A stretch of DNA of 6,457 nt from contig NZHJ01000036.1 in NCBI GenBank assembly GCA_002691265.1, positions 9,319 through 15,775 on the forward strand, written 5' to 3'. Below are positions 1 through 6,097 of this stretch, one piece after another. The DNA is from Flavobacteriaceae bacterium. GTDB taxonomy: Bacteria; Bacteroidota; Bacteroidia; Flavobacteriales; Flavobacteriaceae. Positions within the stretch are counted from its first letter, which is position 1. Every line of letters begins with the position of its first letter. The translations under genes were made by a program, and so were the position numbers. The notes under the pieces were generated by a model. That model saw only the letters and a program-made list of their open reading frames with translations, searched no databases and was not told the origin of the DNA.

Positions 1-839
1 TTAATTATGTATCTAGCCCTCAAATTTAATGGCTCTGTTATATTTTTTTCTAAAAGACCTTGGGTCATAGACGCCATAACGATATATTCTCCGTCATAGG
101 GAGAATTTATAAACAGGTCATAATTTTCATCAAATGATATATTTACAGCACCTTCAATAAAGTTATTTAAAGTGTATAAGGTTCCATGAATATTTTCCGT
201 TGATCCATCTTTTAGGAAATGGTTGTGAGGCATTCCTCCTGCTGACTCAACAATTTTTAAATAGTAATCCCCATTTTCGTCAAATACAACATCTTCTTCA
301 GCTCCGTTAATAAATTCATTTAATTTTATAGAAATAGGAATACCTCCATACTCAGTATTGAGTGAAAAATTGTTTTCCATTCTTGGTGAAAAATCAACTT
401 TTTTTTCCTCAACTTTTCTCATTAACTGACCGTCTAATTCATAATCACCATCAATGTAAACTGTCAAGTAGGTTTTTTCTGAAAGAAAAGAGCTTTCAGT
501 TGCACCTTCACGGATACTCATGACCCCTTCATAACTTATGTATCTAGTAACAAATGCACCGAGTAAAATAAACACCCATGATAAATGAAGAACAAGTACT
601 GGCCATTTTCTTTTGTTGAGTAAATTATACTTGAAAATATTTCCAATAAAATTGATTACAAATAGAAGCATAATCGCTTCAAACCACCAAGCGTTATAAA
701 TTAAATTTCTTGTTAGCGGAGTTGGTGAAGTTTCCTGACCGGCGTCCATAAAAGTTCCAATGGCCATTGCTACTGCAAATGCGATAAACAAGACACCTGT
801 TAGCCTGTTAGAAAAAAGAATTTTTTTAAGTGTATCCAT
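1..839 (-). CDS. ccsA: Cytochrome c biogenesis protein, CcsBA type (ResB-like N-terminal part; runs off left edge)
   Basis: This open frame begins at the ATG complementary to 837-839 and reads 279 codons without a stop to the window edge, so the C-terminus is missing. The product is an inner-membrane protein of System II cytochrome c maturation, which handles heme for attachment to apocytochromes. Three hydrophobic segments are visible at about residues 12-30, 50-68 and 80-98. They include NAWWFE near residue 49 and LHLSW at 84-88, whose His85 is a candidate heme-binding histidine. A long soluble region follows from about residue 100, expected to be periplasmic, with ISYEGVMSIREGAT (101-114) and MTQGLLEK (258-265), both typical of Bacteroidota members. 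In flavobacteria this part is usually fused to a CcsA (WWD-domain) half in a protein of about 1,000 residues. The fusion cannot be confirmed here, and a separate ResB/CcsB gene is the alternative. It is transcribed divergently from the gene at 935. Confidence 0.9.
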   Translation of the reverse strand, partial: MDTLKKILFSNRLTGVLFIAFAVAMAIGTFMDAGQETSPTPLTRNLIYNAWWFEAIMLLFVINFIGNIFKYNLLNKRKWPVLVLHLSWVFILLGAFVTRYISYEGVMSIREGATESSFLSEKTYLTVYIDGDYELDGQLMRKVEEKKVDFSPRMENNFSLNTEYGGIPISIKLNEFINGAEEDVVFDENGDYYLKIVESAGGMPHNHFLKDGSTENIHGTLYTLNNFIEGAVNISFDENYDLFINSPYDGEYIVMASMTQGLLEKNITEPLNLRARYII

Positions 840-934
840 TAGGTTTTTATGGCTTACAAATTTAATACCATTTTAGCTTTTTTTATACCTAATTATACTA
901 TTTATTTTGTAAATTTTACACATTCATTTTTTAT
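840..934. promoter_or_regulatory. Divergent intergenic region between ccsBA and the DUF2520 operon
   Basis: These 95 bases are very AT-rich and separate two divergent start codons, so they should hold promoters for both directions. The minus-strand -7 candidate is at 857-864. For the plus strand only imperfect TAnnTTTG matches occur: TTATTTTG at 902-909 and TAAATTTT at 910-917. A perfect 6-bp inverted repeat with a 1-base centre (TGTAAA-T-TTTACA) lies at 908-920, close to the start at 935. No Shine-Dalgarno sequence precedes 935, which is common in this phylum. Confidence 0.5.
857..864 (-). promoter_or_regulatory. Putative Bacteroidota-type -7 promoter box for ccsBA
   Basis: Read on the minus strand these bases are TAAATTTG, an exact match to the Bacteroidota -7 consensus TAnnTTTG. 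The box lies 17 nt before the ATG at 839, which would give a leader of only about 10-13 nt. I see no convincing TTG/TTTG -33 element 19-21 nt further upstream, so in such AT-rich sequence this could be a chance match. Confidence 0.35.
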
Positions 935-1681
935 ATGATAAAAGTTACAATTATTGGGTCAGGGAATGTTGGGTTTCATCTAGTAAATTTATTCCACAAT
1001 TCAACTAAAATAAAGTTAAATGAATGGTACTCAAGATCTATAGATTTTGATGAAAGGGTTCAAGTGATTAATGAAATTGAAAATCTAAGTGAATCCGACA
1101 TTTATGTTATCTGTGTAAGCGATAAATCAATTAGCGAGGCAAGTAACAAAATTCAGTTTAAAAATAAGCTTGTAGTTCACACATCTGGTAGTACACCATA
1201 TAACTCGCTTAATAATAAAAATAGAAGAGGTGTATTTTACCCACTACAAACGTTTTCTAAATCACAAAAATTAAATTACTCTGAAATTCCAATTTGCATC
1301 GAAGCTGAAAATGATATAGATTTAGAAACCCTCAAAAAATTATCTCTGGATCTTGACTGTAAATATTATGAGATAAACTTTGAAGAAAGAAAAACTCTAC
1401 ATCTTGCTGCTGTAATTTCAAATAATTTTACAAACTTTTTATTTGGTATTTCCAAAGAAATTATTGATTCAAAAAATTTAGATTTTAATATTTTGAAACC
1501 TTTGATAAATGAAACAGTTAATAAAATTCATAAATTAGACCCCATAAAGGCTCAAACAGGACCAGCGCGTAGAAATGATGTGAACATAATGAAGATGCAT
1601 GAAAATATGCTAAAGAATGAAGAAATTAAGTCACTGTATATGGTCATAAGTAAGATGATTAAAGAAGAATATGGAAATTAA
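935..1681 (+). CDS. Rossmann-like and DUF2520 domain-containing protein
   Basis: This 248-residue protein is probably a cytoplasmic NAD(P)-dependent oxidoreductase-like enzyme; no substrate is known to me for the family. The N-terminus MIKVTIIGSGNVGFHL carries the dinucleotide-binding GSGNVG loop at residues 8-13. The SGS at 84-86 and YPLQTF at 102-107 match the family's Rossmann part. The helical DUF2520 part follows, with ERKTLHLAAVISNNFTN at 150-166 and QTGPARRND at 207-215. The fold resembles the ketopantoate reductase, pyrroline-5-carboxylate reductase and 6-phosphogluconate dehydrogenase superfamily, and relatives are sometimes annotated as F420-dependent NADP oxidoreductases. It is full length for the family. 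The ATG at 935 places the glycine loop at the usual distance from the N-terminus. Its last 11 bases overlap the start of the phosphatase gene, so the two are probably co-translated and may work in one pathway. Confidence 0.92.
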   Translation: MIKVTIIGSGNVGFHLVNLFHNSTKIKLNEWYSRSIDFDERVQVINEIENLSESDIYVICVSDKSISEASNKIQFKNKLVVHTSGSTPYNSLNNKNRRGVFYPLQTFSKSQKLNYSEIPICIEAENDIDLETLKKLSLDLDCKYYEINFEERKTLHLAAVISNNFTNFLFGISKEIIDSKNLDFNILKPLINETVNKIHKLDPIKAQTGPARRNDVNIMKMHENMLKNEEIKSLYMVISKMIKEEYGN

Positions 1682-2174
1682 TTACAAACAAAAATTAATC
1701 AATATTAAAGCTTTCATTTTTGATGTGGATGGAGTTCTTACAGATGGTAGTTTGTTGATAAGTGAGAAAGGTGAACTATTAAGAACAATGAATGTTAAAG
1801 ATGGTTTTGCTATGAAGTTTGCAATAGACAATGGATATAAAATTGGTATTATCTCAGGGGGAACTAATGAAGCAGTCAAAAAAAGATTAAATAATCTAGG
1901 TATTGATGAGATACATTTAAGATCCCATGATAAAATAATCCACTTCAACGATATTATAAACAAGTACGGTTTAAGTAATGAAGAGATTCTGGTTATGGGT
2001 GATGATATTCCTGATATCCCGATAATCAAAGCAGCGGGTATAGGTTGCTGCCCACAAGATGCCGTTCCGGAAGTAAAAGCTGCAGCTAATTACGTTTCTC
2101 AAAAAAATGGAGGTAATGGTTGTGTCAGGGATGTTATTGAACAAGTAATGAAGATTCAAAATAAATGGATTTAA
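1671..2174 (+). CDS. kdsC: HAD superfamily phosphatase, KdsC family (3-deoxy-D-manno-octulosonate 8-phosphate phosphatase-like)
   Basis: This 167-residue HAD phosphatase has the compact, cap-less length typical of KdsC. All HAD motifs are present: motif I DVDGVLTDG at 18-26 (nucleophile Asp18, acid/base Asp20), motif II around Ser62 in IISGG, motif III Lys88 in RSHDK, and motif IV GDDIPD at 110-115. The tail AANYVSQKNGGNGCVRDVIE is also characteristic of the family. KdsC hydrolyses KDO-8-phosphate in lipopolysaccharide inner-core synthesis, and family members form tetramers. The catalytic class is clear, but the substrate is inferred. No other KDO or lipopolysaccharide gene is in the window, and related phosphatases act on other sugar acids. 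The start ATG lies inside the end of the DUF2520 gene (11-nt overlap), and its 3' end overlaps a 33-codon ORF by 10 nt. Confidence 0.88.
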   Translation: MEINYKQKLINIKAFIFDVDGVLTDGSLLISEKGELLRTMNVKDGFAMKFAIDNGYKIGIISGGTNEAVKKRLNNLGIDEIHLRSHDKIIHFNDIINKYGLSNEEILVMGDDIPDIPIIKAAGIGCCPQDAVPEVKAAANYVSQKNGGNGCVRDVIEQVMKIQNKWI

Positions 2175-2266
2175 AAAAAATCAAATGGAATAAAGAATAC
2201 ACAATTCTTTTACTTCTAAACTTTTTCTATTTTTTGATTTTTTTATACATAACCAATAAGTTTTAG
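2165..2266 (+). CDS. Small single-pass membrane protein (33 aa), hypothetical
   Basis: I do not recognise a named family. The ORF starts with ATG at 2165, ends with TAG at 2264-2266 and encodes 33 residues. It begins with a basic stretch (MDLKKIKWNKEYT), followed by a hydrophobic segment of about 18 residues (ILLLLNFFYFLIFLYI), and ends in TNKF. This suggests one transmembrane helix with the lysine-rich N-terminus in the cytoplasm. It overlaps the phosphatase stop by 10 nt and stops 2 nt before the symporter ATG. It therefore fills the whole gap between those genes, in the way a translationally coupled operon member would. The context suggests a small partner or stabiliser of the symporter, or a leader ORF that couples symporter translation to the upstream gene; both are inference. 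AT-rich DNA readily produces hydrophobic short ORFs, so the coding status is likely but unproven. Confidence 0.6.
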   Translation: MDLKKIKWNKEYTILLLLNFFYFLIFLYITNKF

Positions 2267-2268
2267 CA

Positions 2269-3969
2269 ATGCAAAGTTTAGATTGGTTTGTGTTAATTTT
2301 TACTCTGTTGTTCATAGTAATTTATGGTACTATCAAAACAACCGGTGCTAAAACAGCAAACGCTTATTTAAAAGCTGGAAACGATGCTAAATGGTGGACA
2401 ATTGGATTGTCTGTTATGGCTACACAAGCAAGTGCAATTACTTTCTTATCCACACCTGGTCAAGCATATAATGATGGTCTTGGATTTGTTCAATTTTACT
2501 TTGGATTACCAATTGCAATTGTTATAATTTGTCTGATTTTCATCCCAATTTATCATAAATTAAAGGTTTATACAGCATATGAATATCTGGAAACTCGCTT
2601 TGACTTAAAAACAAGGTCTTTAACTGCAGTATTATTTTTAGTTCAAAGAAGTCTGTCTGCAGGAATAACAATCTTTGCTCCATCGATTATTTTATCAACA
2701 GTTCTTGGGTGGGATTTGTTAACTTTAAATATTATTATTGGTTCTTTAGTAATAATTTATACGGTTTCAGGTGGTACAAAGGCAGTAAATTACACCCAAA
2801 AATATCAAATGGCCGTTATTTTAGTCGGTCTAGTAATTGTACTATTTACAATATTAAGTTTATTGCCAGAAAGCATAAACTTCAGTAATGCAATAAAAAT
2901 TGCTTCAGTAAATTCAAAAATGGAAGTTTTGAATTTTTCATTTGACTTAGAAAATAGATATACCGTTTGGAGTGGAATTCTTGGAGGTACATTTTTGATG
3001 ATGTCATATTTTGGTACTGACCAAAGTCAAGTTCAAAGATATTTATCTGGAAAATCATTAAAAGAAATGCAATTGGGTATGATTTTCAATGGTGTGTTTA
3101 AAATTCCAATGCAATTTTTTATACTTTTTATTGGGGTAATGGTGTTTGTATTTTATCAGTTTAACCCATCCCCTATTAATTTCAATCCCCAAGGAGAAGA
3201 AGTTATTTTTAATACAGTTTATCAGAATGAATACATTGAACTGAAAGAAAGTTTGGAAGAGAATTTCAAAGAGAAAACGTTAGTTTTTAACGAGTTTTTA
3301 ATCTCTGAAAACCAAGAACTTAAAGACAAAATTAACAATCTCGGCGAGCAAGAACAATATTTAAGAGACAGAGCCAAAATTTTAATTGGTAAAGCAGCAG
3401 ATGAAAAGAAACAGAAAATTGAATCCAATGATAAAGATTATGTTTTTATACATTTTATTATTGAAAATCTTCCTAAAGGTCTTATTGGATTACTTTTAGC
3501 GGTTATTATCAGTGCTGCAATGTCATCAACTTCTAGTGAACTTAACGCTCTAGCAACCACCACTACTATTGATATTTTAAAAAGAAATTTTGATCATGTA
3601 GATGACAAAAATATTGTCTATTATACAAAACTTATGACTTTGTTTTGGGGTTTATGTGCAATTACTATTGCATGTTTTGCTTATTTAGCAGACAATCTAA
3701 TTCAACTTGTAAACATTATAGGGTCCATATTCTATGGAAATGTACTTGGGATATTTTTAATTGCTTTCTTTTTGAATAAAATTAAATCAAATGCTGTCTT
3801 TTCAGGTGCTATAATAACACAAGCAATAATAATTATTGCATGGTTTTATGATTGGATGCCATTCCTTTGGCTGAATGTCTTTGGATGCACTTTAGTTATT
3901 CTTATATCGTATCTTATAAATACAATAATCAAAAAAAAATTAAAGTTTTTTGGACCATTCGGCAATTGA
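2269..3969 (+). CDS. Sodium:solute symporter (SSS family) with hydrophilic insert
   Basis: This 566-residue polytopic inner-membrane protein belongs to the solute:sodium symporter family (LeuT-like fold), which couples uptake of a solute to sodium entry. The first helix spans about residues 7-20. The family-typical segment MATQASAITFLSTPGQAYNDG (50-70) leads into a series of hydrophobic helices, and YTVSGGTKAVNYTQKYQ (164-180) and DQSQVQRYLSGKS (251-263) are recognisable SSS signatures. AAMSSTSSELNAL (416-428) aligns with the sodium-site helix of vSGLT, with Ser419 and Ser420 at the positions of the Na2-site serines. Between the helix ending near residue 297 and the next near 400 lies a charged stretch of about 95 residues, rich in Glu and Lys and probably helical or coiled-coil. 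The substrate cannot be read; sugars, sialic acid, amino acids and others are used in the family. It is the last gene of the operon, starting 2 nt after a small membrane ORF, and its 3' end overlaps the convergent gene by 30 nt. Confidence 0.92.
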   Translation: MQSLDWFVLIFTLLFIVIYGTIKTTGAKTANAYLKAGNDAKWWTIGLSVMATQASAITFLSTPGQAYNDGLGFVQFYFGLPIAIVIICLIFIPIYHKLKVYTAYEYLETRFDLKTRSLTAVLFLVQRSLSAGITIFAPSIILSTVLGWDLLTLNIIIGSLVIIYTVSGGTKAVNYTQKYQMAVILVGLVIVLFTILSLLPESINFSNAIKIASVNSKMEVLNFSFDLENRYTVWSGILGGTFLMMSYFGTDQSQVQRYLSGKSLKEMQLGMIFNGVFKIPMQFFILFIGVMVFVFYQFNPSPINFNPQGEEVIFNTVYQNEYIELKESLEENFKEKTLVFNEFLISENQELKDKINNLGEQEQYLRDRAKILIGKAADEKKQKIESNDKDYVFIHFIIENLPKGLIGLLLAVIISAAMSSTSSELNALATTTTIDILKRNFDHVDDKNIVYYTKLMTLFWGLCAITIACFAYLADNLIQLVNIIGSIFYGNVLGIFLIAFFLNKIKSNAVFSGAIITQAIIIIAWFYDWMPFLWLNVFGCTLVILISYLINTIIKKKLKFFGPFGN

Positions 3970-4794
3970 TTCCCTATTCATTTTGATGTAATCCTGATTG
4001 TCAGCCTCAATCGCTAGATTTAAAGACTTTTTTGCAGCATCAACCGCGTCAGCAAATTTATTATTAGCTGCCATTATTAAGGATTGTTGTCTATATTGCC
4101 AAAACCTTGGAGATTCATTCATTTCAATTGCCTTGTTAATCCATTCTAATGCTTTATCAGGATTTATATTCTCTTGTCTGTAAAATACAGCAGCAGCATA
4201 ATAGTCTGATGATTTAGGATTATCAATTAAAACCTTATTTATGTCACTTTCAACCATTGATCTTGTAGGAACTTCAATTTTGATTTCTACTGACGTATTT
4301 TCCCAAGAGATACACATATTTACATCGTTATTAGTCAAATCATTAAAAGAAATTGTAAAAGTCTCTACAGTATTACTTTTCTTTAGCTTTTTAACATCAA
4401 ACATTGATGAAAACACTATTTTATTTTCTGACCAATCCCTAGGAACTCCCCAAAGTTCAACATCAGAGTAAAAGATAATCTCCCAGCTTTCTTTGTTAGG
4501 AATAGAAAAAATTGAATAGGTTCCTGACTGAATTGTTTTTCCAGAAATTATGACATCAGTATCAAAACTAATTTTAGTACTATTATCTGCACCAGTTCTC
4601 CAAACTTTACCAAAAGGAACCAAATTTCCAAATACTTCTCTTCCTCTTATCGACGGTCTACTGTATTCAATCTCAATTTCGGTTAAACCAACCATTTGTT
4701 CAACTTCAGAAGCTGGGCTAACTCTAGGTGTGTTAATTTGAGAAAAACCTAAATTAACTGTGAATAATAATAAAGTTAAAATAATTGCTCTCAT
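3940..4794 (-). CDS. Secreted DUF2911 domain-containing protein with TPR-like C-terminus
   Basis: This 284-residue protein is exported. An N-terminal signal peptide of about 18 residues is visible (MRAIILTLLLFTVNLGFSQ) with a likely cleavage after GFS, and no lipobox cysteine, so a soluble periplasmic location is expected. The DUF2911 domain spans roughly residues 24-175. It contains SPASEVEQMVG (26-36), YSRPSIRGREVFGNLVPFG (44-62), VWRTGADNSTKISF (64-77) and SGTYSIFSIP (90-99), all hallmarks of the family, which is common in Bacteroidota and has no established function that I know of. The remaining part (about 185-284) is helical, with ALEWINKAIEMNESPRFW (215-232) and ADAVDAAKKSLNLAIE (248-263) spaced like degenerate tetratricopeptide repeats. 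The gene appears monocistronic. It converges on the symporter, with the two reading frames overlapping by 30 nt, and diverges from the aquaporin gene with 55 nt between start codons. Confidence 0.9.
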   Translation of the reverse strand: MRAIILTLLLFTVNLGFSQINTPRVSPASEVEQMVGLTEIEIEYSRPSIRGREVFGNLVPFGKVWRTGADNSTKISFDTDVIISGKTIQSGTYSIFSIPNKESWEIIFYSDVELWGVPRDWSENKIVFSSMFDVKKLKKSNTVETFTISFNDLTNNDVNMCISWENTSVEIKIEVPTRSMVESDINKVLIDNPKSSDYYAAAVFYRQENINPDKALEWINKAIEMNESPRFWQYRQQSLIMAANNKFADAVDAAKKSLNLAIEADNQDYIKMNRESIAEWSKKL

Positions 4795-4849
4795 GTTCTT
4801 TAAATAATTTTTATATTCGAATTAATTTTTCAAATTTAAACAATTATTC
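4795..4849. promoter_or_regulatory. Divergent intergenic region between the DUF2911 and aquaporin genes
   Basis: Only 55 bases separate the two start codons, so the promoters of both directions must overlap or extend into coding sequence. The minus-strand -7 candidate is at 4831-4838. On the plus strand TATATTCG at 4812-4819 is a one-mismatch -7 match, which would leave a leader of about 25 nt for the aquaporin operon, but no well-spaced -33 element is seen. An 8-bp palindrome, ATTCGAAT, sits at 4815-4822. No terminator-like hairpin is present. Confidence 0.4.
4831..4838 (-). promoter_or_regulatory. Putative Bacteroidota-type -7 promoter box for the DUF2911 gene
   Basis: The minus strand reads TAAATTTG here, again an exact TAnnTTTG match, 36 nt before the ATG at 4794. 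That gives a plausible leader of about 30 nt. The upstream -33 position would fall inside the first codons of the divergent aquaporin gene, where only a T-run and no clear TTG is present. The same 9-mer (CAAATTTAA on the plus strand) lies upstream of ccsBA. Confidence 0.4.
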
Positions 4850-5476
4850 ATGAAAAAATATATAATAGAACTAATCGGTACTTTTTTTCTAGTATTAATC
4901 ATTGGCTTAACAGAAAATCCAATAGCAGTAGGTCTTGGATTAGCAGTTTTAGTTTACATGGGAGCTCATATTTCAGGGGCACATTATAACCCTGTAGTAA
5001 CCCTAGCGATGTATATAAACGACCAAATTGATTTAAAAGAGTCTGGTAAATATATCGCAAGTCAATTAATAGGTTCAGTAGTTGCAGTATACACGATGAT
5101 TAGACTTGGACAAGATTCATTTTCGGTAGTTTCTAATACTACTGAAATAAAAAGTTTTTTTGTTGCAGAAATTTTATTTACATTTTTATTGGTTTTTGTA
5201 ATACTTAATGTGGCGCTTAACGAAAGTCTAAAAGGAAATCAGTTTTATGGGCTAGCGATAGGTCTTACAGTTACAGCTGGAGCTTTTTCAGTTGGTGATA
5301 TCTCTGGAGCTGTTTTTAACCCAGCTGTAAGCTTTGGCCCATCATTTTTAAGTTTTATTGACCCACAAGTAGTTGGTAATAATGTATCTTCTAGTGACTT
5401 TTTTGTTTATTTTTTGATTACAGGTATAATTGGTTCAGTTCTTGCGTCTTTTCTTTACAAGAAAGTTTTTAAGTAA
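4850..5476 (+). CDS. Aquaporin / MIP family channel with atypical motifs
   Basis: This 208-residue inner-membrane channel belongs to the major intrinsic protein family, which conducts water or small neutral solutes. It is short for the family, usually about 220-280 residues. Both half-repeats are visible. Half one has the helix-1 glutamate in ELIGTFFLV (Glu7) and the pore loop HISGAHYNPVVTLA (40-53). Half two has AEILFTFLLVF (106-116) with Glu107 and the loop ISGAVFNPAVSFGPS (151-165). Two departures stand out. The first NPA box is NPV (47-49), and the residue after the second NPA is Val160, where most aquaporins carry the selectivity-filter arginine. A wider or less selective pore is possible, so water specificity should not be assumed. 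The extracytoplasmic loop between helices 1 and 2 is very short. The gene heads an operon: its stop at 5474-5476 directly abuts the next ATG. Confidence 0.88.
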   Translation: MKKYIIELIGTFFLVLIIGLTENPIAVGLGLAVLVYMGAHISGAHYNPVVTLAMYINDQIDLKESGKYIASQLIGSVVAVYTMIRLGQDSFSVVSNTTEIKSFFVAEILFTFLLVFVILNVALNESLKGNQFYGLAIGLTVTAGAFSVGDISGAVFNPAVSFGPSFLSFIDPQVVGNNVSSSDFFVYFLITGIIGSVLASFLYKKVFK

Positions 5477-6097
5477 ATGCATTTTGACGAAGAACAAATT
5501 GAAAATCTTGATAAAATATTCAGAATTAACTTAATTAATTCTTGCTCAGGATACAAGTCAGCAAATTTAATAGGAACAATTTCGGATAAAGGGGTAAAGA
5601 ATTTAGCTGTATTTAGTTCGATAACACATCTTGGTTCAAACCCACCCTTGTTAGGTTTTTTTTTAAGACCAACAGAAATTGTCCCAAGACACACTTATTT
5701 AAATATAAAGCAAAATTCATATTACACCATTAATTCTGTACAAGAAGATTTTGCTGATCAGGCCCACCATACCTCAGCTAAATATGACAGAGATATTTCT
5801 GAATTTGATATCACAAAAATTTCCTCAGAGACTATCAATGGTTTTCCTGCTCCTTATGTTAGTTCCTCTTCAATAAAGATTGGAATGAAGTTTGTAGAAG
5901 AGATAAAAATCAATTACAATAAGTCAAGATTAATTGTGGGTAAAATTGTTGAATTAAATGTGGATAATGGTCTTATTTCCAAGGATGGGTTTATAAATCT
6001 AAACTCAGCAAAGGTTGCAACAATTAGTGGTTGCGATGGATACTCATTCCCAAAAAGAAATATCAGAAAAGGATACCAGAAACCTAACAAAAGTTGA
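5477..6097 (+). CDS. Flavin reductase family protein (FMN-binding split barrel)
   Basis: This 206-residue, probably cytoplasmic protein resembles the flavin reductase-like domain family, which binds FMN and reduces flavins or serves as a flavoprotein partner. Recognisable parts are [20 protein letters not shown] (33-52) and [20 protein letters not shown] (55-74), the split-barrel flavin-binding strands. YYTINSV (82-88) and the YDRDISEFD segment (103-111) follow, then [18 protein letters not shown] (122-139), where the domain dimer core is expected. The C-terminal tail ([17 protein letters not shown], 190-206) is basic. The ATG follows the aquaporin stop with no spacer and has no Shine-Dalgarno sequence, so translation is probably coupled. 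Its TGA overlaps the TTG start of the DUF2256 gene. With a flavin-dependent photolyase two genes downstream, a role in supplying or maintaining reduced flavin for it is plausible, but that is inference from context. Confidence 0.87.
   Translation: MHFDEEQIENLDKIFRINLINSCSGYKSANLIGTISDKGVKNLAVFSSITHLGSNPPLLGFFLRPTEIVPRHTYLNIKQNSYYTINSVQEDFADQAHHTSAKYDRDISEFDITKISSETINGFPAPYVSSSSIKIGMKFVEEIKINYNKSRLIVGKIVELNVDNGLISKDGFINLNSAKVATISGCDGYSFPKRNIRKGYQKPNKS

Noticed and set aside
1682..2029. Long open frame on the minus strand opposite the KdsC-type phosphatase
   Set aside because: The plus-strand frame has complete HAD motifs. The antisense product is a low-complexity Ile/Leu/Ser-rich sequence with no recognisable domain.
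3222..3428. Minus-strand frame opposite the symporter insert
   Set aside because: It is a Ser/Leu/Phe-rich complement of Glu/Lys-rich codons, without a family resemblance or gene-like spacing.
3931..3951. A-run followed by T-run as a bidirectional terminator between the convergent genes
   Set aside because: The possible stem consists only of A-T pairs and lies within both coding frames, so it is too weak to call.
3998..4741. Several plus-strand frames inside the DUF2911 gene
   Set aside because: They lie opposite a well-supported secreted protein and show no domain, coupling or start context of their own.
5455..5694. Minus-strand frame across the aquaporin-flavin reductase junction
   Set aside because: Both plus-strand genes are clear family members and abut exactly. 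The antisense frame has no recognisable features.
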